A stretch of 64,000 nucleotides of DNA from Chitinimonas_A lacunae (GCF_042650885.1 NZ_JBHSBU010000001.1:2666001-2730000); one strand, 5' to 3'; positions 25,427 to 36,297 are shown, counted from the stretch's first letter. Numbers and translations: made by a program. The notes: a model not told the origin generated them from the sequence alone.

Positions 25427-25641
25427 GGCGCACGATTGCCGTACAGCATGGAGCCCCGGTCAGGTGGCTCCGGCCCATCCGTCCTGAACCGCCCTTTCCC
25501 CAGGTACTTTTACCGGTCCCATCGGCCATTTGTACCAAGGTGTCGGCGCGCCAATATTCCGATAATTCCCCGGCTCAAACAGTGGGATTGGCCACGCCAG
25601 CCCGGCCTATCCATTCCCAAAGCAGTTTTCTGGGAGGAGTC

Positions 25642-26110
25642 ATGCGTCTCAGCGTACTCGTCAGCACCTTGCTGGGGTTTTCGCGCTATTGCCCGCTGAG
25701 CCGCGTCGTTTCCCATGCCCGGCAGCCGCTGGTGCTGGTGACGGACGGCGCAGCCTGCCCGGGGTTTGACCCAAGCGTCCGTGCCAGTGCCTATCTGGCG
25801 CTCAATAACGGCGCGGGGTCTATGGAGCGTTGCACCAGATCGCCTACCAGCCGGCCAGCCGCTCATCGGCCTGGACGTCGGCTCTATCCGCCATGGCCAC
25901 GCTGCTGCCGACGCTCGACGAGACCTGGCAGGTCGATGCCCAGGGTCTCTTCACCCTGATCTGGGTGGCATCGCCCATCGTCTCCGGCTCGGCGAGCAAG
26001 CCCTGCCTGTTCCGGCCGAGCATTACGGCCAATCCTGGTGGTATGACGGCCAGCACCTCTATCTGGCGCTGGCGCCGGGCAAACAGGCCGTCACGGTGAT
26101 GGTCGAGTAG
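25642..26110 (+). pseudogene. Frameshifted, truncated relative of the downstream four-module secreted protein
   Basis: A good ribosome-binding site (GGGAGGAG) and ATG open a signal-peptide-like start (MRLSVLVSTLLGF). The frame then jumps into sequence matching only the last module and C-terminal domain of the protein at 26386-28125. AYLALNNGAG aligns with FYLMARDGMG; in the next frame HQIAYQPASRSSAW aligns with RRLPYQADRRSATW; in the third frame LGEQALPVPAEH aligns with LGEQAAPIPARF, and LALAPGKQAVTVMVE matches the C-terminus. Two single-base losses explain the shifts, one in the GGGG run at 25815-25818 and one near 25960. Modules 1-3 are absent. Confidence 0.75.
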
Positions 26111-26385
26111 ACAAGCCGTCCCGCCAGGACAGCACAGACAGCCGCCTTCCTGGCACTGGCCGCAGCGCTTTTGCCTGACAGCTTGCTGCCCATAGAAAAT
26201 ATTAAAAATAAAGGACCATTATTATCAAGACAAGCAAACATATAGATTAAAAATAGTTAGTAATAGGACAAAACAAATCGTATCGTTGCCACCTGGCGCC
26301 TGCTTGAGGTGCCACGGCCAGGCAGTCAGCAGCGGAACGCTGTCTGGCGCTGGCCTGGTGAGGCCTATTCGTGAAGGAGTATTCG

Positions 26386-28125
26386 ATGTCCGACAAGGCG
26401 CTGGCGCGACTGCGCCCGCTGGCACTGGCTTGGGCGCTGAGCGGCACCGGGGTGCTGGCGGCCGATCCGGTCGATTTCGCTGCGCTGGAAGTCGATCAGA
26501 CCCGCCAGATCGCCCGCTATACCCTGCAACTGCCCAGCGACAGGATTCATCTGCTGATCCGCCCCTCCGACCGGCCCGCCCCGCTTTCGCGGGCCGAGAT
26601 GACCCGGTCTCAGGGTGCACTGGCGCGCGGCGAATGCGTCATCAGCGATCAGCGCTCCGGCAGCCTTGAGGTCTGGCTGGCGCCGACCCGGTGCGAGCTG
26701 TACCGGTCCCATCAAGCCTGGACCGTCTATGCCATGGTCGAAGACGAGGACGGCAAGACCGGCCCGATCCGTGCAGCCGCCTTCCCGCCCCAGCTCGACG
26801 ATGGCCGGCCACTCAAGATCGAAGCGTTTGCCCTGCTGACCAGCCGCTATTCGCCGCTGCCCGAGGTCAGGCTCCAGCTCAACCGCCTGCCGGGCAAGGT
26901 CAATCTGCTGCTGCGCCGCGCCGACCGGCCGGCTCCACAGCAAGGCGAGGCGTTGCGCAGAAGGGAGTTTGCGGAGGACTGCGTCCTCCAGCGCGACTTG
27001 CCGCGCCATGGCGACGGGACCGTCCCCCTCGACCCGGCTGCCGCCAGCGATAAATCGCCCAGCCAGCCAGGCCCCTGCCCCGATTTCGACCCGCAGCAGG
27101 ACTGGCGCCTCTATGCCGCAATCGACGATACGACAGGTCGGGCCGATCCGACCCTCCACAGCGCCGTCCTCGAACGCCCAAGGCAACCAGCGCGTCTGCT
27201 GCAAGCCCCGCAGCAGATCAGCTTCGGCGCGCTTGACCAGTACCAGGTCTCCCTGATGGTGGATCAGCCATTCCTGGCCTACCCGCTGGCCCCCAAGCCC
27301 GGCACGACCGCCCCGAGCTTCGAACAGATCGTCGGCTCGGCCCAGGTGCTGCGCCACGTCGGCGAACCACGGCTGCGCAGCGATGGCCGCACCGAGTATG
27401 CCGTCACCCTGAATATCACCCCGAGCGCGGGTAGCAAGCCCAGCCACCTGTATATCGCCGTGACGGACGTGACAGGCCGCAAGCTCGCCAACGCGCCCTC
27501 CGTGCTGACGCTGCCGCTCAAGGCCGCGCCGCTTGACCCGACCGACCGCCGCGCACCGCAACTGACCCGACTGGAAAACCTGGGTCAGACCGTTCAGGTC
27601 ACGGCCGACGAACCGGTCGAGCTGTACGGCTTGCTGCTTAAACAAGGGCAGCGGGCACCACGCCGACCGGCGCAACTGAGCGGGCATTTCCCCTGCGCCA
27701 CCTACCAATTGGCGCTCGATGCCGGTCGGCCGGCCACGCTGGCCGTCAACCGGCCGGAGCTGGCCGATTGCCGTCTGGAGGAGAAATCGGAATATGTGTT
27801 CTATCTGATGGCGCGCGATGGCATGGGCAATCTCAGCGAGCTGCGGCGGCTTCCCTATCAAGCGGACCGGCGCTCGGCCACCTGGCACGCCGCCTTCCGC
27901 GCCTTGAACCGGATACTGCCTTCACTGGGCGCCAGCGATTGGACAGTCAACGAGCAGGGCCAAGTAAAGCTGCGACTTGGCGACAAGGACTATCTACTGA
28001 CCCTGGGCGAGCAAGCCGCCCCTATTCCGGCCCGCTTCGATTCGCTCGACTGGTGGCTCGATGACAACAAGCTGTTTCTGCGTCTGCCTGAGCGCGATCA
28101 GGCAGTCACGGTGAATGTTCAGTAG
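26386..28125 (+). CDS. Secreted four-module repeat protein of unknown family
   Basis: Not recognised. The product is 579 residues with a signal peptide (MSDKALARLRPLALAW..., cleavage near VLAAD). Four degenerate modules follow, about 28-135, 143-262, 275-378 and 391-490. Modules 1, 2 and 4 begin with a hydrophobic strand and a basic-proline turn (IHLLIRPSDRPAP, VNLLLRRADRPAP, VELYGLLLKQGQRAP). All four end in a strand-turn such as WTVYAMVEDEDGKTG, WRLYAAIDDTTGRAD, HLYIAVTDVTGR and YVFYLMARDGMGN. Modules 1, 2 and 4 each hold two cysteines, probably a disulfide. A C-terminal domain (about 491-579) ends DWWLDDNKLFLRLP...QAVTVNVQ. The layout suggests Ig-like beta modules, possibly for surface binding. 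The ATG at 26386 is chosen because GAAGGAG lies 6 bases before it. Confidence 0.65.
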   Translation: MSDKALARLRPLALAWALSGTGVLAADPVDFAALEVDQTRQIARYTLQLPSDRIHLLIRPSDRPAPLSRAEMTRSQGALARGECVISDQRSGSLEVWLAPTRCELYRSHQAWTVYAMVEDEDGKTGPIRAAAFPPQLDDGRPLKIEAFALLTSRYSPLPEVRLQLNRLPGKVNLLLRRADRPAPQQGEALRRREFAEDCVLQRDLPRHGDGTVPLDPAAASDKSPSQPGPCPDFDPQQDWRLYAAIDDTTGRADPTLHSAVLERPRQPARLLQAPQQISFGALDQYQVSLMVDQPFLAYPLAPKPGTTAPSFEQIVGSAQVLRHVGEPRLRSDGRTEYAVTLNITPSAGSKPSHLYIAVTDVTGRKLANAPSVLTLPLKAAPLDPTDRRAPQLTRLENLGQTVQVTADEPVELYGLLLKQGQRAPRRPAQLSGHFPCATYQLALDAGRPATLAVNRPELADCRLEEKSEYVFYLMARDGMGNLSELRRLPYQADRRSATWHAAFRALNRILPSLGASDWTVNEQGQVKLRLGDKDYLLTLGEQAAPIPARFDSLDWWLDDNKLFLRLPERDQAVTVNVQ

Positions 28126-28142
28126 CCACGCCGGCCGAGTAG

Positions 28143-28241
28143 GCCGGGCAAGCCCGCTGGCTCAACGCGCAAGACTTCTCTCTGTGGCTGCCTGGAGCCG
28201 AGCAGGCAGTGAAGGTCAGCATCACGACGCCAGCCCAATAA
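28143..28241 (+). pseudogene. C-terminal scrap of a third copy of the modular protein
   Basis: In frame from about 28143 and clearly from 28158 to the TAA at 28239-28241, the sequence encodes WLNAQDFSLWLPGAEQAVKV and then SITTPAQ. This aligns with WLDDNKLFLRLPERDQAVTV plus NVQ, the C-terminus of the intact protein whose stop is only about 33 bases upstream. There is no start or upstream domain. It is best read as the remainder of a deleted tandem copy. Confidence 0.65.
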
Positions 28242-28264
28242 AAAAGCCGCCCCGCCAGGGCGGC
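28240..28264 (-). terminator. Terminator hairpin between the modular protein locus and lpxC
   Basis: Stem GCCGCCC (28246-28252) and GGGCGGC (28258-28264). On the minus strand it is followed by six T, so it would stop the leftward dcw/lpxC transcript, about 215 bases after the lpxC stop. Confidence 0.65.
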
Positions 28265-28479
28265 CCTGTATTGAAACCAGAAAAATACAATAAACAGGAA
28301 AACTGTCCGCAAGATACAGAACTGGAAATAGTCAAAAATGAATATTTCCAGCCAGAATCGTCAGCGATCCTATCGAGATATCCAAGACCACCCGCCCTAC
28401 GATGCGGTAGGCGGCATCGCGACGGACGCGCCGGCTTGGTGGAGAGATCAGCGTTGCTGAAGACCGACGAGGATCGGTA

Positions 28480-29394
28480 TCAGATCGCACTCCACTGCAA
28501 CCGGTGGAAAGCCGGCGGCGCGAGGTCGGGGTCGTCGAAGCTGACGAATTCGTAGGCTTCGGAGTCGGCCAGCAGCGCCCGCAGCAGCCGGTTATTCATC
28601 GCATGACCCGATTTGAAGCCTTCGAACGAAGCGATCAGCGGATAGCCGAGGATATACAGATCGCCGATCGCATCGAGCACCTTGTGGCGCACGAACTCGT
28701 CTTCGTAGCGCAGGCCATCGTGGTTGAGCACCTTGTACTCGTCCAGCACGATGGCGTTTTCCATGCTGCCGCCCTGGCCGAGGTTATTGGTGCGCATATA
28801 TTCGACCTCGTGCATAAAGCCGAAGGTGCGGGCGCGCGCCACTTCCTTGATATACGAGGTGTGAGCGAAATCGAGTTCGACCGACTGGGCTGACTTCTTG
28901 AATGCAGGGTGGTTGAATTCAATCGTCAGCCGGACCTTGTAGCCCTCGTGCGGCGTCAACCGCACCCATTTGTCGCCATCCTCGACCGTCACCGTCTTCC
29001 TGACCCGGACAAAGCGCTTCAGGGCCTTCTGCTCGACCACGCCCGCCTGCTGGACCAGATAGATGAACGGCGCGGCACTGCCATCCATGATGGGCATTTC
29101 GCTCGCCGTGACATCGACCACCACATTGTCGATGCCAAGTCCGGCAAAGGCCGACATCAGATGCTCGATCGTCGCCACCCGCACGCCGTCCTTGACCAGC
29201 GTGGAAGAGAGCCGGGTGTCGTTGACCAGATCCGGACCAACCTTAAGCGCAACGCCCTCGCCAAGATCGACGCGGCGGAACACGATGCCGCTGTCGACCG
29301 GGGCGGGCGACAGGGTCAGCTCGACCTTTTCTCCCGAGTGCAGTCCGACGCCGATGGCCCGGATCGTATTGGCCAGGGTGCGTTGCAGAATCAT
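28480..29394 (-). CDS. lpxC: UDP-3-O-acyl-N-acetylglucosamine deacetylase LpxC
   Basis: Zinc-dependent deacetylase, the committed step of lipid A synthesis. The product is 304 residues, the family length. Landmarks are QRTLANTIRAIGVGLHSG at the N-terminus, the zinc-binding region around TIEHLMSAFAGLGIDN, ARTFGFMHEVE, and the C-terminal HKVLDAIGDLYILG and GFKSGHAMNNRLL histidines. The frame is open far upstream; the ATG at 29394 gives the standard start. It closes the dcw cluster, 134 bases downstream of ftsZ, as in many proteobacteria. Confidence 0.96.
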   Translation of the reverse strand: MILQRTLANTIRAIGVGLHSGEKVELTLSPAPVDSGIVFRRVDLGEGVALKVGPDLVNDTRLSSTLVKDGVRVATIEHLMSAFAGLGIDNVVVDVTASEMPIMDGSAAPFIYLVQQAGVVEQKALKRFVRVRKTVTVEDGDKWVRLTPHEGYKVRLTIEFNHPAFKKSAQSVELDFAHTSYIKEVARARTFGFMHEVEYMRTNNLGQGGSMENAIVLDEYKVLNHDGLRYEDEFVRHKVLDAIGDLYILGYPLIASFEGFKSGHAMNNRLLRALLADSEAYEFVSFDDPDLAPPAFHRLQWSAI

Positions 29395-29528
29395 GAACGG
29401 CCTTGTCGAGAAAAAGAAAGCGGCTATTTTGCCATGCCACACACCGCCACCTGATTGAACCTGGCGATCGGCGCGATAGAGAGCGGGCGGGAGCCGACGC
29501 TCCCGCCTTCGCCCGCATGGCCTGTTCC

Positions 29529-30704
29529 TCAGTCGGCCTGCTTGCGCAGGAAGGCCGGGATATCCATATCGCCACTGCCCAGACCCGGCCGGGCGTTGTC
29601 GCTGGCCGGACCCGGCATACCGCCACGACGACCGCGCCACACTGCCGGCGAATCGTACTGGTCGTAGTCGGTCGCCCCGACGTCGTCGGTGCCGGTGCGC
29701 GTCACCACGCGCAGATTGGGTTGCACCTGCTTGCCTTCGCGACCGCCCAGGCCCGTGGCCACCAACGTCACGCGCAGCTTGTCGCCCATGGTTTCGTCGA
29801 TCACCGTACCGAAGATGATCTTGGCGTCGTCGGAAGCGTAGGACTTCACCGTGTCCATCACTTCATGGACTTCCTTCATCTTGAGGCTGAAGTCGGCGGT
29901 GATATTGACCAGGATGCCACGCGCGCCGTTGAGGCTGACGTCTTCGAGCAGCGGGCTGGCCACGGCAGCTTCGGCCGCCAGCCGGGCGCGGTCGGAACCT
30001 TCGGCCAGGGCCGAGCCCATCATGGCCATGCCCATTTCGGTCATCACGGCCTTCACGTCGGCAAAGTCGACGTTCACCAGACCGGGGCAGTTGATGATTT
30101 CGGCGATGCCGGCCACGGCGCCGCGCAGCACGTCGTCGGCGGCCTTGAAGGCGTCCTTGAACGAGATGTCCTCGCCCAGCACCTGCATCAGTTTGTCATT
30201 GGGGATGATGATCAGCGAATCGACGTACTTGGACAGCTCGTCGATACCGGCCTGAGCGGCCTTTTGCCGCTTGCCCTCGAAGCTGAACGGCCGGGTGACG
30301 ACCCCAACGGTCAGGATGCCGCGTTCCCGGGCGATCTGGGCCACGATGGGCGCAGCGCCGGTGCCCGTGCCACCGCCCATGCCGGCGGTGATAAACAGCA
30401 TATCGGCGCCTTCGATCAGCTCCGAGATACGTTCCCGGTCTTCCTCGGCGGCGGCGCGGCCGATTTCCGGATTGGCACCGGCACCCAGACCCTTGGTCAG
30501 GTTGGAGCCGAGCTGCACCAGGTTCTCTGCCCGATTGCGCTTGAGCGCCTGGGCATCGGTATTGGCGCAGATGAATTCGACGCCATGGACATTGCACTCG
30601 ATCATGTGGTCTACCGCGTTGCCACCGCAGCCTCCCACGCCGATCACCTTGATCTTGGCGACCGGCACAATGTCTTGCGCCACCTCTACGAACGAAATAG
30701 GCAT
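29529..30704 (-). CDS. ftsZ: Cell division protein FtsZ
   Basis: Tubulin-like GTPase forming the division ring. The product is 391 residues. The GTP-binding core begins at IKVIGVGGCGGNAVDHM, the tubulin signature GGGTGTGAAPI is at about residue 108, and the T7 loop NVDFADVKAVM carries the catalytic acid residues. A flexible linker rich in Gly, Arg and Asp follows, then the conserved tail DIPAFLRKQAD that binds FtsA and ZipA. The ribosome-binding site AGGAGA precedes the ATG. It lies 69 bases after ftsA. Confidence 0.97.
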   Translation of the reverse strand: MPISFVEVAQDIVPVAKIKVIGVGGCGGNAVDHMIECNVHGVEFICANTDAQALKRNRAENLVQLGSNLTKGLGAGANPEIGRAAAEEDRERISELIEGADMLFITAGMGGGTGTGAAPIVAQIARERGILTVGVVTRPFSFEGKRQKAAQAGIDELSKYVDSLIIIPNDKLMQVLGEDISFKDAFKAADDVLRGAVAGIAEIINCPGLVNVDFADVKAVMTEMGMAMMGSALAEGSDRARLAAEAAVASPLLEDVSLNGARGILVNITADFSLKMKEVHEVMDTVKSYASDDAKIIFGTVIDETMGDKLRVTLVATGLGGREGKQVQPNLRVVTRTGTDDVGATDYDQYDSPAVWRGRRGGMPGPASDNARPGLGSGDMDIPAFLRKQAD

Positions 30705-30773
30705 GTTGCTCTCCTCGTGTGCCTAAAGACTGAAACGGACCCTCGAACGGCGCGGACCACCCTCCGCACCTTC

Positions 30774-32012
30774 TCAGAAATTGCCTTGCAACCAGGTTTT
30801 CATACGTTCGATCAGACTACCCAGACTGCCGCCCTGGAGACGGGCAAGCTGGTTGCGCTGCATCTGCTGCTTGCCTAAAAGCAACAGTCCGACCGCAGTC
30901 GAATAGCGCGGATTCTTGATGACTTCGGCCAGGCCACCCACATACTGCGGCACGCCCAGGCGGACCGGCATATGGAATACCTCCTCGCCAAGCTCCACCA
31001 TGCCTTGCATCTGGGCCGAGCCGCCGGTGACGACGATGCCCGAGCTGAGTCGTTCCTCAAAGCCCGAGCGACGCAACTCGGCCTGTACCAGCGTATACAA
31101 CTCTTCGACCCGTGGCTCGATGACTTCAGCAAGCGTCTGACGACTCATCTGGCGCGGACCGCGTTCGCCCACGCCCGGCACCTCGATCATCTGCGACGGA
31201 TCGGCCAGTTGCCGCAATGCAACACCATGGGCGCGCTTGATATCCTCAGCCTCCTTGGTCGGGGTACGCAGCGCCATCGCAATATCGTTGGTGATCTGGT
31301 CGCCCGCGATCGGAATCACCGCCGTGTGGCGGATCGCCCCTTCGCAGAACACCGCAATATCGGTGGTACCGCCACCGATATCGATCAGACAGACCCCGAG
31401 TTCCTTCTCGTCCTCGGACAGCACCGAATAGGCCGAGGCCAGCGGTTGCAGGATCAGATCGCTCATCTCCAGCCCGCAGCGGCGCACGCACTTGGTGATG
31501 TTCTGCGCCGCGCTGATGGCGCCGGTGACGATATGGACCTTCACTTCGAGCCGCACCCCGCTCATCCCGAGCGGCTCCTTCACATCTTCCTGGCCATCGA
31601 TGATGAATTCCTGAGTCAGGATATGCAGGGTCTGGTGCTCGGTCGGAATATTGACCGCCCGGGCGGTTTCGATCACCCGGTCCACATCGGCCTGGGTGAC
31701 TTCCTTGTCCTTGATCGCCACCATGCCATGCGAGTTGAAGCTGCGGATATGGCTGCCGGCAATGCCGGTCAGGACTTCGCGGATCTTGCAGTCGGCCATC
31801 AGCTCGGCTTCTTCGAGGGCACGCTGGATCGCGCCCACGGTCGACTCGATATTGATGACCACGCCTTTTTTCAGCCCTTTGGAGGGGGCTTCGCCCAAGC
31901 CGACGATTTCAAGCCGGCCGTCGGGCAAAATCTCGGCCACCAGCGCGACAATCTTCGCCGTACCGATATCGAGGCCGACCAGCAGGTTCTTGCTTTCCTT
32001 CGGTTTGCTCAC
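30774..32012 (-). CDS. ftsA: Cell division protein FtsA
   Basis: Actin-like ATPase that tethers FtsZ to the membrane. The product is 412 residues. The ATP-binding segments are VGLDIGTAKIVALVAE (phosphate 1), CLIDIGGGTTDIAVF (phosphate 2) and SGIVVTGGSAQMQGM (adenosine). The C-terminus (GSLIERMKTWLQGNF) is an amphipathic membrane-targeting helix. The start is a GTG at 32012 with GGAGAG before it; no ATG gives the family N-terminus. It lies between ftsQ and ftsZ. Confidence 0.95.
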   Translation of the reverse strand: MSKPKESKNLLVGLDIGTAKIVALVAEILPDGRLEIVGLGEAPSKGLKKGVVINIESTVGAIQRALEEAELMADCKIREVLTGIAGSHIRSFNSHGMVAIKDKEVTQADVDRVIETARAVNIPTEHQTLHILTQEFIIDGQEDVKEPLGMSGVRLEVKVHIVTGAISAAQNITKCVRRCGLEMSDLILQPLASAYSVLSEDEKELGVCLIDIGGGTTDIAVFCEGAIRHTAVIPIAGDQITNDIAMALRTPTKEAEDIKRAHGVALRQLADPSQMIEVPGVGERGPRQMSRQTLAEVIEPRVEELYTLVQAELRRSGFEERLSSGIVVTGGSAQMQGMVELGEEVFHMPVRLGVPQYVGGLAEVIKNPRYSTAVGLLLLGKQQMQRNQLARLQGGSLGSLIERMKTWLQGNF

Positions 32013-32059
32013 CGTGACTCTCCAAAACTTCCGTGTCTCGTTGGCGCTGTCCACAGCGC

Positions 32060-32800
32060 TCAGGCCGCGCCCTGATTATCGGGCGGCGGCGGTTTGGGCG
32101 GCACGAAACCCGGCAGCCGCACCGCAAACCCGTTCGGGTAGCGCAGATCGACGTATTCCACCGGGCGCTGAATCAGCGCCAGCGTGCGCGGATAGGCGTC
32201 AACAAACTTGCGCAGACGGGTTTCGGTCTCATCGCGGCCGATCTCGACCACCAGTTCGCGGTCCAGCTCGACCCGCCAGGCCCGCCGCGCCGACAGCCAG
32301 ACGTGGCTCGGCTGTTTGCCGATGGGCTTCAACAGATCGCGGAAACGCACATAGCCGCGTGCCAGTTCCCCTTCACTGCCATCGGGCCCTTCGAGCACCG
32401 GCAGCGGGTCGTTGCTGGCGGCATCGAAGCGCTCGCCCAGCGTATTGACCAGTCCGACCGATCCCCAGCGCGCCAGCGCCACATGTTCTTCGACCGTCAC
32501 ATCGAGCCGGTCGGGCCAGCGCCTGCGCAGATTGACCTTGCGCACCCACGGCAGCTTCTCGAACGCCTGCCGGGTCTTGTTCAGATCGAGCGTGAAAAAG
32601 GTGCCTTTTAGCTCGTTCTTGACGATGTATTGCAACTGCTCGCGCGTCACGTGCTCCAGGCTGCCTTCGACCTTGATCTGGCGTACCGGGAATAGCGGCG
32701 AATGGATCACCACCAGCAACGCGGCATACAGAAACAGCAGCACGGCCAATCCGGTCAGCAGATTGGCCAGCCACATCAGGAGCTGCGGGCGGTCCCACAC
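32060..32800 (-). CDS. ftsQ: Cell division protein FtsQ
   Basis: Bitopic divisome protein linking FtsA/FtsK to FtsL and FtsB. The product is 246 residues. It has a short cytoplasmic N-terminus and one membrane helix (about 12-32, ANLLTGLAVLLFLYAALLVV). A POTRA domain follows (FPVRQIKVEGSLEHVTREQL, about 38-105), then the FtsQ beta domain to the C-terminus. The C-terminal tail is proline-rich (PPKPPPPDNQG). It lies 19 bases downstream of ddlB. Confidence 0.95.
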   Translation of the reverse strand: MWDRPQLLMWLANLLTGLAVLLFLYAALLVVIHSPLFPVRQIKVEGSLEHVTREQLQYIVKNELKGTFFTLDLNKTRQAFEKLPWVRKVNLRRRWPDRLDVTVEEHVALARWGSVGLVNTLGERFDAASNDPLPVLEGPDGSEGELARGYVRFRDLLKPIGKQPSHVWLSARRAWRVELDRELVVEIGRDETETRLRKFVDAYPRTLALIQRPVEYVDLRYPNGFAVRLPGFVPPKPPPPDNQGAA

Positions 32801-32819
32801 GACAGCATTTTCCTTTCGC

Positions 32820-33755
32820 TCAGCGGCCGGCGGCCGGCAGGCTGGTATCGAGCACGGCCAGCACCAGGTCCTCGTAGCTCATGCCGACCTGGCGCGCGGC
32901 GATCGGGAACAGGCTGTGGCTGGTCATGCCCGGTGCGGTATTGACTTCAAGCAGATGGATGGCACCTGCCTCGTCGGTCAGGAAATCCACCCGGGCCCAG
33001 CCACGACAGCCGAGCGCGCGGAAGGCCTGTTCGGCCAGCCGGGCCGCTTCAGCCTCACGCTCAGGCGACAGCCCACTCGGACAATGGTAGACCGTGTCGT
33101 CGCGGAAATACTTCGCTTCGTAATCGTAGAACTCCACCGCCGGCTCGATTTTCACCGAGGGCAGCACCTGCAGGCTGCCGTCGGGCCGCTCTAGCACCGA
33201 GGCGGTGTATTCGCCGCCCCCGATGAACCGCTCGACCAGAACTGTCTCGCTGTAACGACGCGCCGCCTCGTAAGCGGCGCGCAGACCACCGGCCTCCTTC
33301 ACCTTGGTGACGCCGATGCTCGAGCCTTCGTTGGAAGGCTTCACAAACAGCGGCAGACCAAGCCGGGCCTCGACGGCGGCGAAATCGCTGTCGGCATCGA
33401 GCAGCTCGAAATCGGGGATGGGCAGCCCCCAGGCGCGCCACAGCATCTTGGTGCGCAATTTGTCGAGCGCCAGCGCCGAAGCCATCACGCCGCAGCCGGT
33501 GTAGGGAACGCCGAGGAATTCCAGCGCGCCCTGGATCGTGCCGTCTTCGCCGATCGGGCCATGCAGAATCAGAAACGCACGGTCAAAGCCCTGTTGCTTC
33601 AGTGCCTCGAGCGGCTGTTCGGCCGGGTCGAAGGGATGGGCGTCCACGCCGCGCGCCCGCAAGGCGTCCAATACGCCGGCGCCGCTCATCAGCGACACTT
33701 CGCGCTCGGCCGACTGGCCACCCAGAACCACCGCTACTTTGCCGTACTGTTTCAT
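32820..33755 (-). CDS. ddlB: D-alanine--D-alanine ligase DdlB
   Basis: ATP-grasp ligase making the D-Ala-D-Ala dipeptide for peptidoglycan. The product is 311 residues. The N-terminus KVAVVLGGQSAEREVSLMSG carries the first substrate-binding Glu/Ser, KPSNEGSSIGVTKV is the ATP-binding loop, and FLTDEAGAIHLLEVNTAPGM carries the metal ligands. It follows murC by 34 bases and precedes ftsQ, the usual dcw order. Confidence 0.96.
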   Translation of the reverse strand: MKQYGKVAVVLGGQSAEREVSLMSGAGVLDALRARGVDAHPFDPAEQPLEALKQQGFDRAFLILHGPIGEDGTIQGALEFLGVPYTGCGVMASALALDKLRTKMLWRAWGLPIPDFELLDADSDFAAVEARLGLPLFVKPSNEGSSIGVTKVKEAGGLRAAYEAARRYSETVLVERFIGGGEYTASVLERPDGSLQVLPSVKIEPAVEFYDYEAKYFRDDTVYHCPSGLSPEREAEAARLAEQAFRALGCRGWARVDFLTDEAGAIHLLEVNTAPGMTSHSLFPIAARQVGMSYEDLVLAVLDTSLPAAGR

Positions 33756-33789
33756 TCGTCTCTATCCGTATTATCCGTATGCCTATGTC

Positions 33790-35184
<1,395 letters not shown>

Positions 35185-35211
35185 GGCTACATCAACGATG
35201 CCCGGCGCGGT

Positions 35212-36297
35212 CTAGACCGACTGCCGGGGCTTGGCAAAAAGTTCTTCGATGGCCCGTACCACCGCTTCGGTGGCATTGGGCCGGGCCAGACCACGGGCGG
35301 CTTCAGCCATACTCAGCAGGCGCGCCCGGTCGAGTTCGGCCAGCAGCGCAGCCAGCCGCTCGGGCGTGGCCTCGGCCTGCGGCAGCAGTACGGCGGCACC
35401 GGCCTTGGCCAGATAACGGGCGTTGCCGGTCTGGTGGTCGTCCACGGCATGCGGCAGCGGCACCAGCACCGAGGCCACCCCGACGGCCGCCAGCTCGGAG
35501 ATGGTCAGCGCGCCGGCACGGCAGATCACCAGATCGGCCTCGGCATAGGCGCTGGCCATATCGTCGATAAAGGCCACACAGTCGCCCTCGACGCCGGCTT
35601 CCTGATAGTGCCGGCGCAGCGCCTCGATCTGGCTGGCGCCGGCCTGATGACGCACCTGCGGTCGCGTATCGGCCGGCAGACGGGCCAGGGCACGCGGCAC
35701 GGCTTCATTGAGCGCGGCAGCGCCCAGGCTGCCGCCGACCACCAGCAGCCGCAGCGGACCGCTGCGGCCGGCAAAGCGGGCCGCCGGCGCCGCCACCTGG
35801 CGGATTTCCTCGCGGATCGGATTGCCGACCAGCTCGGCCCGATGGGCAAACACACCCGGGAAAGCCGTCAACACCCGCCGCGCCAGCAGCGCCAGCAGCC
35901 GGTTGGTCAGGCCGGCTACCGAATTCTGTTCATGGATCAATAAAGGCCGGCCGGTCAGCCAGGCGGCCACGCCGCCCGGAAAACCGGTAAAACCGCCAAA
36001 GCCGATCACTGCCGCTGGCTGGTGCTGACGCAGAACCGCTAGTGCCAGACGCAGCGCCTTGAATTGCTCGAACGGTAACTTCAAAAAACGTGCAAAACCT
36101 TTGCCACGCACACCGGACACCGGAAGCAATTCTAAATGAATTCCGTACTTAGGTACGAGATTCGCCTCCATCTTGCCGCAAGCCCCCAGCCACACCGGAT
36201 GCCAGCCGCGTGTCCGCAGCGCCTCGGCCACGGCCAGCGCCGGGAAGATATGGCCGCCCGTACCGCCTGCCATCACCAGAACCGTGCGCGCCGTCAT
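35212..36297 (-). CDS. murG: Lipid II synthase, UDP-GlcNAc transferase MurG
   Basis: Peripheral membrane GT-B glycosyltransferase converting lipid I to lipid II. The product is 361 residues. The N-terminal loop VMAGGTGGHIFPALAVAEAL is the classic G-loop, the second is GGFTGFPGGVAAWL, and the C-terminal donor site is ICRAGALTISELAAVGV. The frame is open to 36702, but the ATG at 36297 overlaps the ftsW stop as ATGA and gives the standard start. About position 36100 the sequence is briefly lower in GC; the frame is intact. Confidence 0.96.
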   Translation of the reverse strand: MTARTVLVMAGGTGGHIFPALAVAEALRTRGWHPVWLGACGKMEANLVPKYGIHLELLPVSGVRGKGFARFLKLPFEQFKALRLALAVLRQHQPAAVIGFGGFTGFPGGVAAWLTGRPLLIHEQNSVAGLTNRLLALLARRVLTAFPGVFAHRAELVGNPIREEIRQVAAPAARFAGRSGPLRLLVVGGSLGAAALNEAVPRALARLPADTRPQVRHQAGASQIEALRRHYQEAGVEGDCVAFIDDMASAYAEADLVICRAGALTISELAAVGVASVLVPLPHAVDDHQTGNARYLAKAGAAVLLPQAEATPERLAALLAELDRARLLSMAEAARGLARPNATEAVVRAIEELFAKPRQSV

